Source: a bacterium
GTDB taxonomy: Bacteria; Patescibacteriota; Gracilibacteria; JAUYGZ01
Assembly: GCA_030690415.1 (NCBI GenBank)
Contig: JAUYGZ010000003.1
Location: 124,001-188,000, forward strand
Direction of reading: 5' to 3'
DNA length: 64,000 nucleotides
In this document: positions 1-9,154 of the stretch, piece by piece
How the letters are laid out: each line of letters begins with the position of its first letter
How positions within the stretch are numbered: position 1 is the first letter of the stretch
The notes under the pieces: generated by a model
What the model was told of the DNA's origin: nothing
Seen by the model: only the letters and a program-made list of their open reading frames with translations
The model's database searches: none
Made by a program: the position numbers and the translations under genes

Positions 1-83
1 TCAAAGAGAACGTGAAGAAAGCGGATGCCGAAGAAATAAAGGCGAAGCTCGAAGCAGCCGGTGCTTCTGTAGAGCTCAAATAA
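1..83 (+). CDS. rplL: 50S ribosomal protein L7/L12, C-terminal end (partial)
   Basis: Only the last 26 codons lie in the window, reading KENVKKADAEEIKAKLEAAG and ending ASVELK. This is the typical end of L7/L12, the stalk protein that recruits elongation factors to the ribosome: an alternating Lys/Glu helix followed by a final beta strand. The 5' part lies before base 1, and the usual partner rplJ would be further upstream. A hairpin follows 25 bases after the TAA stop, so this is probably the end of the rplJL operon. The family match rests on the C-terminal signature alone. Confidence 0.85.
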   Translation, partial: KENVKKADAEEIKAKLEAAGASVELK

Positions 84-108
84 GTCTCTTATTTTCTTGA
101 AGCAACTT

Positions 109-141
109 AATAACCCTCGTCCCGATGTGGCGGGGGTTATT
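109..141 (+). terminator. Hairpin terminator after rplL
   Basis: AATAACCCTCG pairs with CGGGGGTTATT, an 11-bp stem with one G-T pair around an 11-base loop. It lies 25 bases after the rplL stop. There is no strong U-tract after it, only TGATTATGT, so termination may be inefficient or the hairpin may act mainly as an mRNA 3' end. Confidence 0.6.
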
Positions 142-268
142 GATTATGTATTGAGTTCGCAGCAAAGTGTTGCAATTTGCCCGAGAATTGAGCAATGAGT
201 AGCGGAAAAATTAAAAAATATTCCTAAAAAACGTCAAGCACTGAGGACTCCCATGAAAGGCCTTTTTC

Positions 269-277
269 TGCTATAAT
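269..277 (+). promoter_or_regulatory. Extended -10 promoter element
   Basis: TGCTATAAT is a perfect extended -10 (TGnTATAAT). It overlaps the region just before the first ATG of the ORF-track gene at 281, so transcription would begin at about 284. That makes the ATG at 302 (or 311), not 281, the likely translation start. No good -35 is seen, as is common with extended -10 promoters. Confidence 0.5.
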
Positions 278-301
278 GAAATGAAATTCAAACAAAAAAT
301 C

Positions 302-2587
302 ATGTTCAATATGTTCAAAAAAGCTTTCGCCATTCTTGTCGTAGTCCAGATGCTCATCGCCTCTGTCCCCAGCGTATTCGCGCAGAGCGGGGGAGTGCTG
401 AGAGTCATGAATATCACGGCTGGAAAGCCAGCACTCATCATGTTGCAGGGTAAACCCGGTGAAGTGGTCAATCTGCGGATCACGAACCCCTTCAAATCAA
501 CCGTGACTCAAAAATTTCAGCTGGATAAGACTGGAGTACTGCAATACTTGTACTCTCAGGCAGTGATCGCGGGTCAGTACAGCGTCAGTTCTGGCGACCA
601 AACGGCCACGTTCAGCGTGAGTGCCGGACAACCGGACACTCAAAAATCATACGTTGAATTGAGTGATTATACTGCCTTCACGGGCGAAGAGATCCAGGGA
701 TCACTTCTGCTCCAGGATCATTATGGCAATAAAATTGGACAGCGTTTGATCAGCATTCAGACCAAGGGGTCCGCTCAGATCAGCTGCGCGCAGATCTGTC
801 AGACCAATGCTCAGGGATTGCTCACGTTCAGTGTCTACTCCAGGAACGCCGGACTGGTTCAGCTCGACTTCATCGACCAGAAGACAGGATCTCCCATCTT
901 CCATGAAGACATCGGGTTTTTGCCTCAGGTGCAGCAGACCGTTCAGCAGCCCTTTTACAATCCCTACGGACAAATGAGCACCTCACCCTACCTCTTGCCA
1001 ACCCAGCCGGTGAATAGTTTCCTTCCGGTTCAGCCAAACGTGGCTAATCTCAACCAACTGTTGAATATTCCGTCGAATTTTCAGTATCAGTCCAGTCCTT
1101 CTCTCGACTACATCCCCGTCTTCGACCCAACCCGGGCTACGACCAATTCTGAAGGAGGGGATGATGATGGTTTTTTCTCAACTTTTTCCTACGACCAGGG
1201 ATTGAACGACTTTTTCGGAGCCGATCTGATAGGCACTCCCGAAGCGGTCGCTCAGAGCAATGGAGGGACAGTTGATTCATTTGAAATCATTTTTGGTGAT
1301 GATCCCGAAGGCGAGTTTCAGAATCAGGTAAGTTTCCCCGCTCAAAGCGCGCAGGATTTTTATATCCGAGCCGTGGATCAAAATGGAGCGGTGGTGATGG
1401 ATTATACTGGAGAAATCACCTTTGATATCAGTCCTGAGGGCCCGCTATTGCCTCCTGACTACGAGTTTGCTCCCTTGGACCAAGGTGTCACCCTCTTTGA
1501 GCTCGCACTAGTATTACCGGCGGGTGAATACACCCTCAAGGTGGAAGACACTCTGAACAGCAGTATCGAAGGAGAGGTGGAAATCAACGCTCTTCTCGGA
1601 GGAGCCCCTACGCTGAATAATACAAATATTGAGCTGATCCTGGATTCACCGGTATCAGGCAGTGTCTATACCGGGACCATCGCAGTTCAGGGGTCCACTA
1701 ATACCGAAAACACAGAAGTGATCGTAAAAGAAGGCGATCAGGAGCTGGCCAGAGCGGAGGTGGACAACAATCGCGGATTCAATTTCCCGATCGTTCTCGC
1801 CGATGGATCTCATCATCTGGAGATTATCGCCAACTACCTTCCCGACGGGTCACAAACCACGACGACGGTAAATGTGGACATCGATCAGACCCCACCTGTG
1901 ATCATCAGTGTCGACGACCAAATCGACCCCGTGAGGGCAGGGGATAATTTTACAATGCGTGTAGAAGCGGAAGCGGAGAGCAAGCTTGAGGCCATAATCG
2001 ATAACCGAACCTACGAGTTCACGAATACCAGCGGAACGAGCTACGAACTCACCGCCAAATCTCCTCTCACAGTCGGTGACTACGCGATTAGCCTGAAAAT
2101 CGCTGATGAATTGGGAAACAGCGACAGTTCTCCGGATGTGGCTACCTTGAGTGTCCTTGAGCCTCTCAAGGAAATCGAAAACCTTTTTGGTATTCCCGGA
2201 GTGGAAAGCCTGACCCTATCCTGGAATCCCGTGGAAGGTGCCGTGGTCTACGAGATTGAGCAAAGCTCTATTCTTGGCACCATGACCTACACGAGCACCG
2301 AGCCTCGAACAACCATTGAAAAACTTCAGCCGGAAACCAGCTACAAGTTCAAAGTCCTGGCCAAAGACGCGGCCGGAGAATCAATCAGCCTGGTGACAGA
2401 AACCAGAGCGCTAAAAGTGTTGGCCGCGCCTGCCGAAGAAGTCCAACCCACGGTTTCTGCTGCGCCTGAAACACCAACACCGTCTGAGCAGCCAAAGTCC
2501 GGACCAGAGGTTTACCTGCTGATTTTAGCCTCGGTCATTCTTCTTAATTTTTACAGCAAACTTCGCAAGAAGTTCTGTTGTAGCTAA
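302..2587 (+). CDS. Secreted, membrane-anchored Ig-like/fibronectin type III surface protein
   Basis: This is a cell-surface protein of about 761 residues. It has an N-terminal signal peptide (MFNMFKKAFAILVVVQMLIA...FAQS). A Gln/Pro-rich stretch lies around residues 200-270. A bacterial Ig-like segment (SPVSGSVYTGTIAVQGSTN...) is followed by a second one after DQTPPVI. A fibronectin type III domain (VESLTLSWNPVEGAVVYEIE...LQPETSYKFKVLA) comes near residue 640. After a Pro/Glu-rich linker there is one C-terminal membrane helix (VYLLILASVILLNFY) and a short basic tail. The topology is therefore outside with a C-terminal anchor. No catalytic motif was seen. The ORF track starts at 281, but a TATAAT box there favours the ATG at 302 or 311. 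The specific role is unknown; adhesion or an envelope scaffold is plausible. Confidence 0.7.
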   Translation: MFNMFKKAFAILVVVQMLIASVPSVFAQSGGVLRVMNITAGKPALIMLQGKPGEVVNLRITNPFKSTVTQKFQLDKTGVLQYLYSQAVIAGQYSVSSGDQTATFSVSAGQPDTQKSYVELSDYTAFTGEEIQGSLLLQDHYGNKIGQRLISIQTKGSAQISCAQICQTNAQGLLTFSVYSRNAGLVQLDFIDQKTGSPIFHEDIGFLPQVQQTVQQPFYNPYGQMSTSPYLLPTQPVNSFLPVQPNVANLNQLLNIPSNFQYQSSPSLDYIPVFDPTRATTNSEGGDDDGFFSTFSYDQGLNDFFGADLIGTPEAVAQSNGGTVDSFEIIFGDDPEGEFQNQVSFPAQSAQDFYIRAVDQNGAVVMDYTGEITFDISPEGPLLPPDYEFAPLDQGVTLFELALVLPAGEYTLKVEDTLNSSIEGEVEINALLGGAPTLNNTNIELILDSPVSGSVYTGTIAVQGSTNTENTEVIVKEGDQELARAEVDNNRGFNFPIVLADGSHHLEIIANYLPDGSQTTTTVNVDIDQTPPVIISVDDQIDPVRAGDNFTMRVEAEAESKLEAIIDNRTYEFTNTSGTSYELTAKSPLTVGDYAISLKIADELGNSDSSPDVATLSVLEPLKEIENLFGIPGVESLTLSWNPVEGAVVYEIEQSSILGTMTYTSTEPRTTIEKLQPETSYKFKVLAKDAAGESISLVTETRALKVLAAPAEEVQPTVSAAPETPTPSEQPKSGPEVYLLILASVILLNFYSKLRKKFCCS

Positions 2588-2729
2588 GATTATGCGCTTC
2601 ACTCGAGTGGTCTTTCTCTGAAAAACGCTTCACTCCGGGTGAAGGGTGTTTGATCGTTCTTTGATGAGATAAAGAGAGACAGATAAGATATACTGAGTCC
2701 GAAATCGAATTACACAAACACTCCTCTTA

Positions 2730-2799
2730 TATGAAAAAGCTGCCCCCTCAACCCCTAACCCCTTACAAGGTGAACAGCTCCTCCCAGCTTTTTTCATAT
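2730..2799. repeat. MITE-like palindromic element 1
   Basis: ATATGAAAAAGCTG at 2730-2743 is the inverse of CAGCTTTTTTCATAT at 2785-2799, apart from one extra base. The interior carries CCCCCTCAACCCCTAACCCCTTACAAGG. The same interior motif recurs inverted in the next element, so the two form an inverted pair in the cysS upstream region. There is no ORF inside. Confidence 0.6.
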
Positions 2800-2821
2800 C
2801 TCCTTTCCCAAGTTCTCAAGC

Positions 2822-2897
2822 AAAAAATGAAAAGGCTTGGGTTGGTATTCTCCCCTTGTAAGGGGATGGGGGTTTGAAGGGAGACTTTTCATTTTTT
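2822..2897. repeat. MITE-like palindromic element 2
   Basis: AAAAAATGAAAAG at 2822-2834 is the exact inverse of CTTTTCATTTTTT at 2885-2897. The interior, CCCCTTGTAAGGGGATGGGGGTTTGAAGGG, is an inverted copy of the C-rich core of element 1. Its right arm ends 11 bases before the cysS ATG, so it supplies the cysS 5' leader. The extra N-terminal residues in the ORF track (LVRGWGFEG) are this repeat read in frame. The rest of the 2588-2908 gap holds only a weak hairpin at 2628-2644 (CTTCAC/GTGAAG). Confidence 0.65.
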
Positions 2898-2908
2898 ATT
2901 ACCACACT

Positions 2909-4366
2909 ATGAACCCCCTCCACCTCTACAACACCCTCAGCAATAGCCTCGAAGAGTTCAAGCCCCTGCATCCCGGCCAGGTGCTGATGTACAACTGCGG
3001 ACCGACCGTCTACAACTTCGCGCATATCGGCAATCTGAGCTCTTACCTTATGGCCGATCTCCTGCGCCGGTATCTGGAGTACAAAGGTTACGAAGTGAAA
3101 CAGGTCATGAATATTACCGATGTGGGCCACCTCGTGTCCGACAGCGATACGGGCGAAGATAAAATGGAGAAAGCGGCGAGAGAACAGCAGCAGGATCCCA
3201 TGGATATTGCGCGGAAATACGAGCAGGTCTTTCATGAAGACCGAAAAAAACTGCACATCAAAGACGCCATGGCTTATCCGAGAGCAAGCGAATATATTCC
3301 GCAGCAATTGGAGGCGGTGAAGAAACTCCTAGAGCAGGGGATAGCTTATGAAACCTCTGATGGGGTTTACTTTGACGTGAGTCAGTTTCCTGACTACGGC
3401 CAGCTCTCGAATAACAAGCTGGAGGACCTGAATGCCGGAGAGCGAGTTGAAATTGATGAAGAAAAAAGGAATCCCGCTGATTTTGCGCTCTGGAAAAAAT
3501 GCACAGGAGAAAATGCCCACCATATCCTGCGATGGAGCTTCGAGACGGGAGAGAGGGTTTCAGGATTGGAAGAAGATGTCTCGGTCGGGTTTCCTGGATG
3601 GCATATCGAGTGTTCGGCTATGGCTTCGGCGCTCTTGGGAGAAACAATCGATATCCATACGGGTGGTGAGGACAATATTTTTCCTCATCACGAATGCGAA
3701 ATTGCCCAATCGCGAGCCGTGAGTGGGCAATCTTTCTTTGCTCATTACTGGGTTCACAAGCGCCATATCTTCGTGGATGGAGAAAAGATGAGCAAGTCCA
3801 AGGGCAATTTTTACACTCTGTCAGACCTGGAGAAAAAAGGCTTTGAACCCTTGGCTTACCGTTACCTGATCTTCTCCACGCACTACCGACAAAACACTAA
3901 TTTCACCCTAAAGGGGATGGAAGACGCAACCAAATCCATCGAACGACTTCAGACCTTTTTAGAATCCCTGCAGGAAGCCTCTGACCAGGGGCCAGAGCTG
4001 GATGCCCAAGCGGCCCGGGAAAAATTCGAACACTCCCTTGATGATGATTTAAACAGCTCGGGAGCTCTTGCAGCGGTCTTTGACCTTGTAAAAGAAGGCA
4101 ATAAAGCCATCGCCGAGTTTGGGGGCATCAAAAACCGTCTGGACCTCCTCAAGTTCCTGCGTGATTTCGATCAGATCTTTGCCATCCTCAGCTGGGATGT
4201 GGAAGAGGAGAAGGACCCTGAAATTGAGATGCACATCACCCGTCGGAATGAAGCCCGGGCCAACAAAGACTTTGACAAAGCTGATGAAATCCGTGACCAA
4301 CTTAAGGAAAAGGGCGTTGAGTTAATCGACAAAGATGGTAGGACGGCGTGGAAGAGGGTGAAATAG
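2909..4366 (+). CDS. cysS: Cysteinyl-tRNA synthetase
   Basis: This class I aminoacyl-tRNA synthetase charges tRNA-Cys in the cytoplasm. The HIGH-type motif is HIGN near residue 39 and the KMSKS loop is KMSKSKGN near residue 293. The zinc ligands are visible as Cys30 (YNCGPTVY), HIECSAM and the HHECEIAQS region. The C-terminal helical anticodon-binding part is present (NEARANKDFDKADEIRDQL). It is 485 residues, close to the usual 460-480. I chose ATG 2909 because the 24 residues before it in the ORF track come from the palindromic repeat and real CysRS proteins start with a sequence like MNPLHLYNT. The next gene starts 75 bases downstream on the same strand. Confidence 0.95.
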   Translation: MNPLHLYNTLSNSLEEFKPLHPGQVLMYNCGPTVYNFAHIGNLSSYLMADLLRRYLEYKGYEVKQVMNITDVGHLVSDSDTGEDKMEKAAREQQQDPMDIARKYEQVFHEDRKKLHIKDAMAYPRASEYIPQQLEAVKKLLEQGIAYETSDGVYFDVSQFPDYGQLSNNKLEDLNAGERVEIDEEKRNPADFALWKKCTGENAHHILRWSFETGERVSGLEEDVSVGFPGWHIECSAMASALLGETIDIHTGGEDNIFPHHECEIAQSRAVSGQSFFAHYWVHKRHIFVDGEKMSKSKGNFYTLSDLEKKGFEPLAYRYLIFSTHYRQNTNFTLKGMEDATKSIERLQTFLESLQEASDQGPELDAQAAREKFEHSLDDDLNSSGALAAVFDLVKEGNKAIAEFGGIKNRLDLLKFLRDFDQIFAILSWDVEEEKDPEIEMHITRRNEARANKDFDKADEIRDQLKEKGVELIDKDGRTAWKRVK

Positions 4367-4441
4367 CATTTGTCACTATTATTTCTCATTGTCCTCCCTC
4401 TTGAAGAGTGTTAATTTTGAGAATGAAACAATTATTTGTTC

Positions 4442-5536
4442 ATGAAGAAGAAACTCATCGTGTTAGGGCTCCTCATCCTGGGCGTTGGGATCTTCGTCAC
4501 TGTCCTTCGAAGTGCCGATTGGCAGGATATCGTCGCTAATTTGAGTCAGATCACCTTCGGAAAGTTTTTGCTCTTCATGGCTTTCGCGCAGATAAGCTTC
4601 GCGATCTTCAATTTACGCTGGAAAATTCTGCTCAAATGCCATGGACATGATATTCCATTCTGGACGCTGTGGCTGTACCGAGCTGCCGGGTACGGAGTTT
4701 CCTACATCACCCCCACCCAGGTGGGAGGAGAACCGGTCCGTATTTACCTGCTGCATGAAAATCATGGCATCAAGCTTCGTGAAGCAACGGCTTCGGTGCT
4801 GCTCGACAAGCTGATAGAGCTATCGGCCTTTATCGCCTTCGTGGCTTCTGGGATTTTCGTCGTGAGCTTTACCAATCTCATTCCAAAGAACAGTCTTCAC
4901 CTTTTCTCAGCCCTCATCGTGGTCTTCGTTGGGCTATCGATTTACGTTTTCAAAAAACTTCTCGACGGAGAAGGATTTCTTACCACTCTGTTCAACGGCC
5001 TTCGTCTCAACAAGGTCAAAAAACTGCAGCGCTTCGAAAAGAAGATTCATCGAACAGAAAACCTCATCACAAAGTTTCTTAATCATTCTCAGCACAAGAG
5101 ATCGACCTTACCCATTATCATCGGTCTTTCATTACTCGGCTGGGCCTTCACGATCGGGGAATACTATATGCTCGCACGATTTGTGGGTGTTGGCCTGGGC
5201 GGATACGAAAGCTTTTTGATCGCGACAATTCCTTCCGTGGCCTACCTACTGCCAATGCCGGCGGGACTAGGCATGCTGGAGAGCGCTCAGGTCGGACTCT
5301 TTAGTCTGCTGGGATACAGTGCTGGAAGCGCTTTGGCGGTGATGGTGATGGTGCGGGTAAAGGAACTCTTTTTCTCAGGGGTCGGATTTGCCTATGCCCT
5401 GACTCACGGTTTGACCCTGTTGGGGAAGGAAAGCACCAAAAAGCAGTTTGTAAAGGGGCCTACAGGACTGAAGCCGAGAAAAATCACAAGGATCGGGATA
5501 AAGAAGATTCTTCAACAAACAAAAGCTTCGGTTTAG
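4442..5536 (+). CDS. Flippase-like integral membrane protein (lysylphosphatidylglycerol synthase TM family)
   Basis: This polytopic protein of about 364 residues has many hydrophobic helices. It matches the lysyl-PG synthase transmembrane/YbhN (UPF0104) family, especially YRAAGYGVSYITPTQVGGEPVRIYLL and the later LLPMPAGLGMLESAQVGLF. Members without the soluble transferase domain, as here, are thought to move lipids or lipid-linked sugars. Start: the ORF track uses TTG at 4436, but ATG 4442 gives the usual MKKK membrane start. It converges with the minus-strand glycosyl-phosphate transferase; the two stops are one base apart, with no terminator between them. The link to envelope lipid handling is by family only. 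Confidence 0.8.
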   Translation: MKKKLIVLGLLILGVGIFVTVLRSADWQDIVANLSQITFGKFLLFMAFAQISFAIFNLRWKILLKCHGHDIPFWTLWLYRAAGYGVSYITPTQVGGEPVRIYLLHENHGIKLREATASVLLDKLIELSAFIAFVASGIFVVSFTNLIPKNSLHLFSALIVVFVGLSIYVFKKLLDGEGFLTTLFNGLRLNKVKKLQRFEKKIHRTENLITKFLNHSQHKRSTLPIIIGLSLLGWAFTIGEYYMLARFVGVGLGGYESFLIATIPSVAYLLPMPAGLGMLESAQVGLFSLLGYSAGSALAVMVMVRVKELFFSGVGFAYALTHGLTLLGKESTKKQFVKGPTGLKPRKITRIGIKKILQQTKASV

Positions 5537-5537
5537 T

Positions 5538-6572
5538 TCATTCTGATTTCTTGCGAAGGAAGATTAAACGGACTGTAACCATGAGTCCGAAGAGCAGCAA
5601 GATTGCCAAGAGCTTTCCGAAACTCTGGAGGAAGAGTGCGATGAATCCAAAGCACAGTGACACGACATAATAAAAGATATTGACCTGTCGTTGCGACAGC
5701 CCGGCTTTCATGAGCTCATGATGAAAGTGCTGAAAATCCCCCTTGAAAGGAGACTGTCTCTTTATAATCCTCCGAACAATCGTCCAGGCGGCATCCAAGA
5801 TGGGGAAGGCTAGTACGATGAAAGCCGTGGCCAGTTTGCCTCCACTAAAGATCGCCATCACGGCGATCATCAGGCCGAGAAACATCGTGCCGCTATCTCC
5901 CATGAGGATTTTCGGCTTGGGAAAATCAAAACAGAGAAAGACCAGACTGGAGCCCCCTAGGATGAGGGCCATGGTGGAGAGAGTGCTCTGGTCAATGACG
6001 TGCAATTCGCTCATGCTGGCTAAACCGTACAAGACGAAGCAAGCAATAGTTGAAATCCCACTCACGATGCCTGGGGACCCATCGAGCCAGTTCATGGCGT
6101 TCATGACGAAGACGATCCAGAGTAAGGCCACAAGGTTCGCGAGGGGTTCGATCAGGATCTGCACACCTCCCAGCTCCAGCGTCCAGCGGACGCTGTCCAA
6201 AACAATCATGCCTCCAAAAGGATTCGAAATCGCGGGAACACCGATTCCCGCCAGCACTATGATCAACGCGGAAATGATTTGAATCCCCAGGCGATAGGAT
6301 GCCGAAAGACCGAGTCGGTCATCGATGAAGCTGACCAGAGTGATTAAGCCACTTGCGGTAAGGACCGCGGTCAGCTTCAGAGTGATACTCAAAAATGAGA
6401 AAACTAAAAGAAGAAAGACCAGAAAAAAAACGATTCCAATACCATAGGGGACAGGAGAGCGCTGGTATCCGAAGAGTTGTGGCTTATCAAGCCAGCCGAC
6501 TGTTCTGAAAAGCCGACTGAAACAAACGATCAGCAAGAAGGTGATTCCGAGTGAGACCAGAAGAATGTTCAT
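5538..6572 (-). CDS. Undecaprenyl-phosphate glycosyl-1-phosphate transferase (MraY/WecA/TagO family)
   Basis: This 344-residue protein with about ten membrane helices transfers a sugar-1-phosphate from a UDP-sugar to undecaprenyl phosphate, starting a surface polymer. Family motifs in order are FIDDRLGLS (the Mg-binding Asp pair), NAMNWLDGSPG (the NxxNxxDG loop), KILMGDSGTMFLG, and the cytoplasmic HFHHELMKAGLS. That last motif is typical of WecA/TagO rather than of MraY. It starts 2 bases after the purF stop and so is probably co-transcribed with folD-purF. The exact sugar cannot be told from the sequence. Confidence 0.85.
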   Translation of the reverse strand: MNILLVSLGITFLLIVCFSRLFRTVGWLDKPQLFGYQRSPVPYGIGIVFFLVFLLLVFSFLSITLKLTAVLTASGLITLVSFIDDRLGLSASYRLGIQIISALIIVLAGIGVPAISNPFGGMIVLDSVRWTLELGGVQILIEPLANLVALLWIVFVMNAMNWLDGSPGIVSGISTIACFVLYGLASMSELHVIDQSTLSTMALILGGSSLVFLCFDFPKPKILMGDSGTMFLGLMIAVMAIFSGGKLATAFIVLAFPILDAAWTIVRRIIKRQSPFKGDFQHFHHELMKAGLSQRQVNIFYYVVSLCFGFIALFLQSFGKLLAILLLFGLMVTVRLIFLRKKSE

Positions 6573-6574
6573 AT

Positions 6575-8122
6575 TTAACTCACGATAGGAAGACCCTTCT
6601 TAATTTTTTCCAGCTTCTCATGACTTTCACGACGCTGCTGTTCCCATTCATCGATGGTCTCGGTGGTGATGTCGCCGGTGGGGTAGTCTCCATCCATACA
6701 GGCCATGCAATGGCGTTTGATCTTCGGGTTACCGGTCTTTACGGCTTTTTTCAGGTCTTCAAGATCCTGATAAAAGAGCGCGTCCGCACCTAGTTTAGCG
6801 CAGATCTCATCCTGTGAGAGCTTGTTGGCGATAAGCTCCTCTCTGGTCGGCATATCGATTCCATAATAACAGGGGGAGATAATGGGAGGTGCCGCAGAAG
6901 AAAAGTAGACTTTATTGGCGCCAGCGTCCCGCATCATCTGTATGATGGCGGCTGAGGTATTTCCTCTGACGATCGAGTCATCTACCAGGAGTATATTCTT
7001 TCCCTTCACTTCGAGCGTAATCGGATTAAATTTGTAGCGAATGGTTTTCTTTCGAATTTCCTGACCGGGCATGATGAAGGTTCGCCCTACGTATCGATTT
7101 TTGATCAAGCCTTCCCGATAGGGTTTTTTCAATACTCGCGCTGCACCAAGAGCAGCCTCTCGGGAGCTGTCGGGAACCGGCATCACTACATCGATATCCA
7201 ATCCGGCTTTCCGAACCTGTTTCCCCAAAAGTTCCCCCATCCTCATACGAGCTTTGTGAACAGAAATATTGTCAATCATGGAGTCCGGACGAGCCAGGTA
7301 AACATGCTCGAAGACACAGGGGCGGAAAGCTTTTTGTAAAACAACCTTCCGATGCACCTTTCTTTTTTCATCAATGAAGACGACTTCGCCTGGCTCAAGG
7401 TCGCCTACTTTCTCAAATCCGAGAATATCCAGGACAACCGATTCCGAAGCAAAGATGTACTCATCCAGCGGAGCATCTTCTTTTCGTCCGGAGCCTTCTT
7501 CGAAGAGACTCTGTTGTCCGACATTCGAGCGTTTACCCATGATCAGAGGCCTGATCCCATGAGGGTCGCGGAAGGCAAGGAGACCCTTATCTCCAACATA
7601 GCCAACGATGGAGTATCCTCCCTTTAGCTTTTGAAAAACCCTTCGCATGGCTCTCCAGATCTGTTTCACATCAAACCCGTTCCCATGACGGTGGGCCTGC
7701 TTCACCAGCGAGCTGCGGAAGATATGCAGGATGGCTTCTACGTCACATTCCGAATTCACCCGACAGAGATCATTCTTATACACTTCTTCTTTGAGCTCGT
7801 AAAAATTAAAACAGTTTCCGTTTTGAGCCATTGTGATGCCGTAGGGCATGTCGAAGTAAAAGGGCTGTGCGTTTTCAATGCCAACCCCTCCAATGGTGGG
7901 ATAGCGTATGTGACCGAGTCCGGTGTACCCCTTGAGTCGTGCCATGTTCCCCTTATGAAAGATATCGCGGACTAGTCCGACATCTTTTTTCTGATGAAAG
8001 GCTTTGCCGTCATAGGTAATGATTCCCGCTGCATCCTGCCCTCGGTGCTGTAGGATGGTCAGTGCGTCATAGATGTCTTGAGCGACTGGTTTGTTGCCGA
8101 TAATGCCAACGATTCCACACAT
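6575..8122 (-). CDS. purF: Amidophosphoribosyltransferase
   Basis: This enzyme catalyses the first step of de novo purine synthesis, PRPP + Gln to 5-phosphoribosylamine. The start is set by MCGIVGIIG: Cys2 is the N-terminal nucleophile of the glutaminase domain. The ORF track begins 43 codons too early, inside folD. The glutaminase half continues with LQHRGQDAAG and GLGHIRYPT. The phosphoribosyltransferase half has the PRPP loop ILLVDDSIVRGNTS. Cys residues in SPCYYGID and CMACMDGDYPTG match the Fe-S ligands of the Bacillus-type enzyme. Length is 515 residues, normal for the family. It lies 17 bases after folD and 2 bases before the tagO-like gene. No other pur gene is in the window. Confidence 0.95.
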   Translation of the reverse strand: MCGIVGIIGNKPVAQDIYDALTILQHRGQDAAGIITYDGKAFHQKKDVGLVRDIFHKGNMARLKGYTGLGHIRYPTIGGVGIENAQPFYFDMPYGITMAQNGNCFNFYELKEEVYKNDLCRVNSECDVEAILHIFRSSLVKQAHRHGNGFDVKQIWRAMRRVFQKLKGGYSIVGYVGDKGLLAFRDPHGIRPLIMGKRSNVGQQSLFEEGSGRKEDAPLDEYIFASESVVLDILGFEKVGDLEPGEVVFIDEKRKVHRKVVLQKAFRPCVFEHVYLARPDSMIDNISVHKARMRMGELLGKQVRKAGLDIDVVMPVPDSSREAALGAARVLKKPYREGLIKNRYVGRTFIMPGQEIRKKTIRYKFNPITLEVKGKNILLVDDSIVRGNTSAAIIQMMRDAGANKVYFSSAAPPIISPCYYGIDMPTREELIANKLSQDEICAKLGADALFYQDLEDLKKAVKTGNPKIKRHCMACMDGDYPTGDITTETIDEWEQQRRESHEKLEKIKKGLPIVS

Positions 8123-8139
8123 GGGGAGAACATTAAGTG

Positions 8140-9000
8140 TTAAATTTCCATTTTTTCCACCTGCCTTTCCGCCGCACTCACCGTATTTTCCACGATCGAA
8201 TAAATCGTCATAGGCCCCACACCTCCGGGTACGGGCGTGATCATGGAGCATTTGTTTTTTACGGCGTCAAAATCAACATCTCCGACGGTCTTCCCATCCA
8301 CCTTCGCATATCCGGCATCAACAACAATCACTCCTTCTTTGACCCAGTCTCCTTTTACGAGCAGAGGGACACCCGTGGCAGCGACGATGAGATCGGCATT
8401 TTGACAAAAGGAAGCGGGATTCTTCGTTTTGCTATGGCAAATGGTCACGGTAGCCCCTCGATTCAAGAGCATGAGTCCGATAGGCTTTCCCACAAGGTTG
8501 GAGCGGCCCAGGACCACTACGTTCATCCCGCTGACATCAATCTGATAGGCATCCAGGAGGCGGATAATACCCAGCGCGGTGGCCGGGGGAAGGTGCTCAA
8601 AATTCCTTGAAATGGCCATTTTTCCAAAATTGTAGGCGTGAAAGCCGTCTGCATCTTTGTACGGATTGAGGGTTTTGGTGACCTCAGAGACGGGGAGATG
8701 CTTCGGTAGGGGTAGCTGGACCATGATGCCATGGACGGAGTCATCGTGGTTGAGCTCTTCTATGCGATGAAAAAGCTCCTTTTGGGTGACAGATTCATCA
8801 TATCGGATCACTTCTGAGATGATTCCGGTTTGTTCACAGGCCTTTTGCTTCATCCCCACATAGGCCACGGAGGCGGGATTGTTTCCAATGAGAAAAAAAA
8901 CAAGCTTGGTATGGATTCCTTTCTGTTTCAAGGCCTCAACACGAGGGTATAATGTTGAAAACAGCTCGGCTGAGACACGGGATCCGTCGAGAAGCTGCAT
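8140..9000 (-). CDS. folD: Methylenetetrahydrofolate dehydrogenase/cyclohydrolase
   Basis: FolD interconverts methylene-, methenyl- and formyl-tetrahydrofolate and supplies one-carbon units for purines and initiator tRNA. Family motifs are YVGMKQKACEQTG (catalytic Lys), VQLPLPKHL, the KDADGFHAYNFGKM loop, the Rossmann segment VVLGRSNLVGKP, and the signature TPVPGGVGPMT. It is 286 residues, full length. First gene of a probable folD-purF-tagO operon; the pairing with purF makes sense because purine synthesis uses formyl-THF. Confidence 0.95.
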   Translation of the reverse strand: MQLLDGSRVSAELFSTLYPRVEALKQKGIHTKLVFFLIGNNPASVAYVGMKQKACEQTGIISEVIRYDESVTQKELFHRIEELNHDDSVHGIMVQLPLPKHLPVSEVTKTLNPYKDADGFHAYNFGKMAISRNFEHLPPATALGIIRLLDAYQIDVSGMNVVVLGRSNLVGKPIGLMLLNRGATVTICHSKTKNPASFCQNADLIVAATGVPLLVKGDWVKEGVIVVDAGYAKVDGKTVGDVDFDAVKNKCSMITPVPGGVGPMTIYSIVENTVSAAERQVEKMEI

Positions 9001-9144
9001 AATTCTTTATGAAAAAGTACACTGATTGTAGGTGAATTTCGTAAAAAATCAAAAAAATAAGCCAATCCTGAACAAAAAATTTATTATTTCGAATAAAAAA
9101 ATATCGATGAAGAAAAATGAAATACGAATCCGTCCGTTTCGTTA

Positions 9145-9150
9145 TATACT
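9145..9150 (+). promoter_or_regulatory. Candidate -10 box before the SLH protein
   Basis: TATACT lies in an A/T-rich stretch upstream of the surface-protein gene, and transcription would begin near 9157. No convincing -35 is seen. If this promoter is used, the ATG at 9173 would be favoured over the one at 9155. Confidence 0.3.
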
Positions 9151-9154
9151 ACAG

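Noticed and set aside
2837-2908. N-terminal extension of CysS in the ORF track
   Set aside because: It is translated repeat sequence (LVRGWGFEG) and does not match CysRS N-termini.
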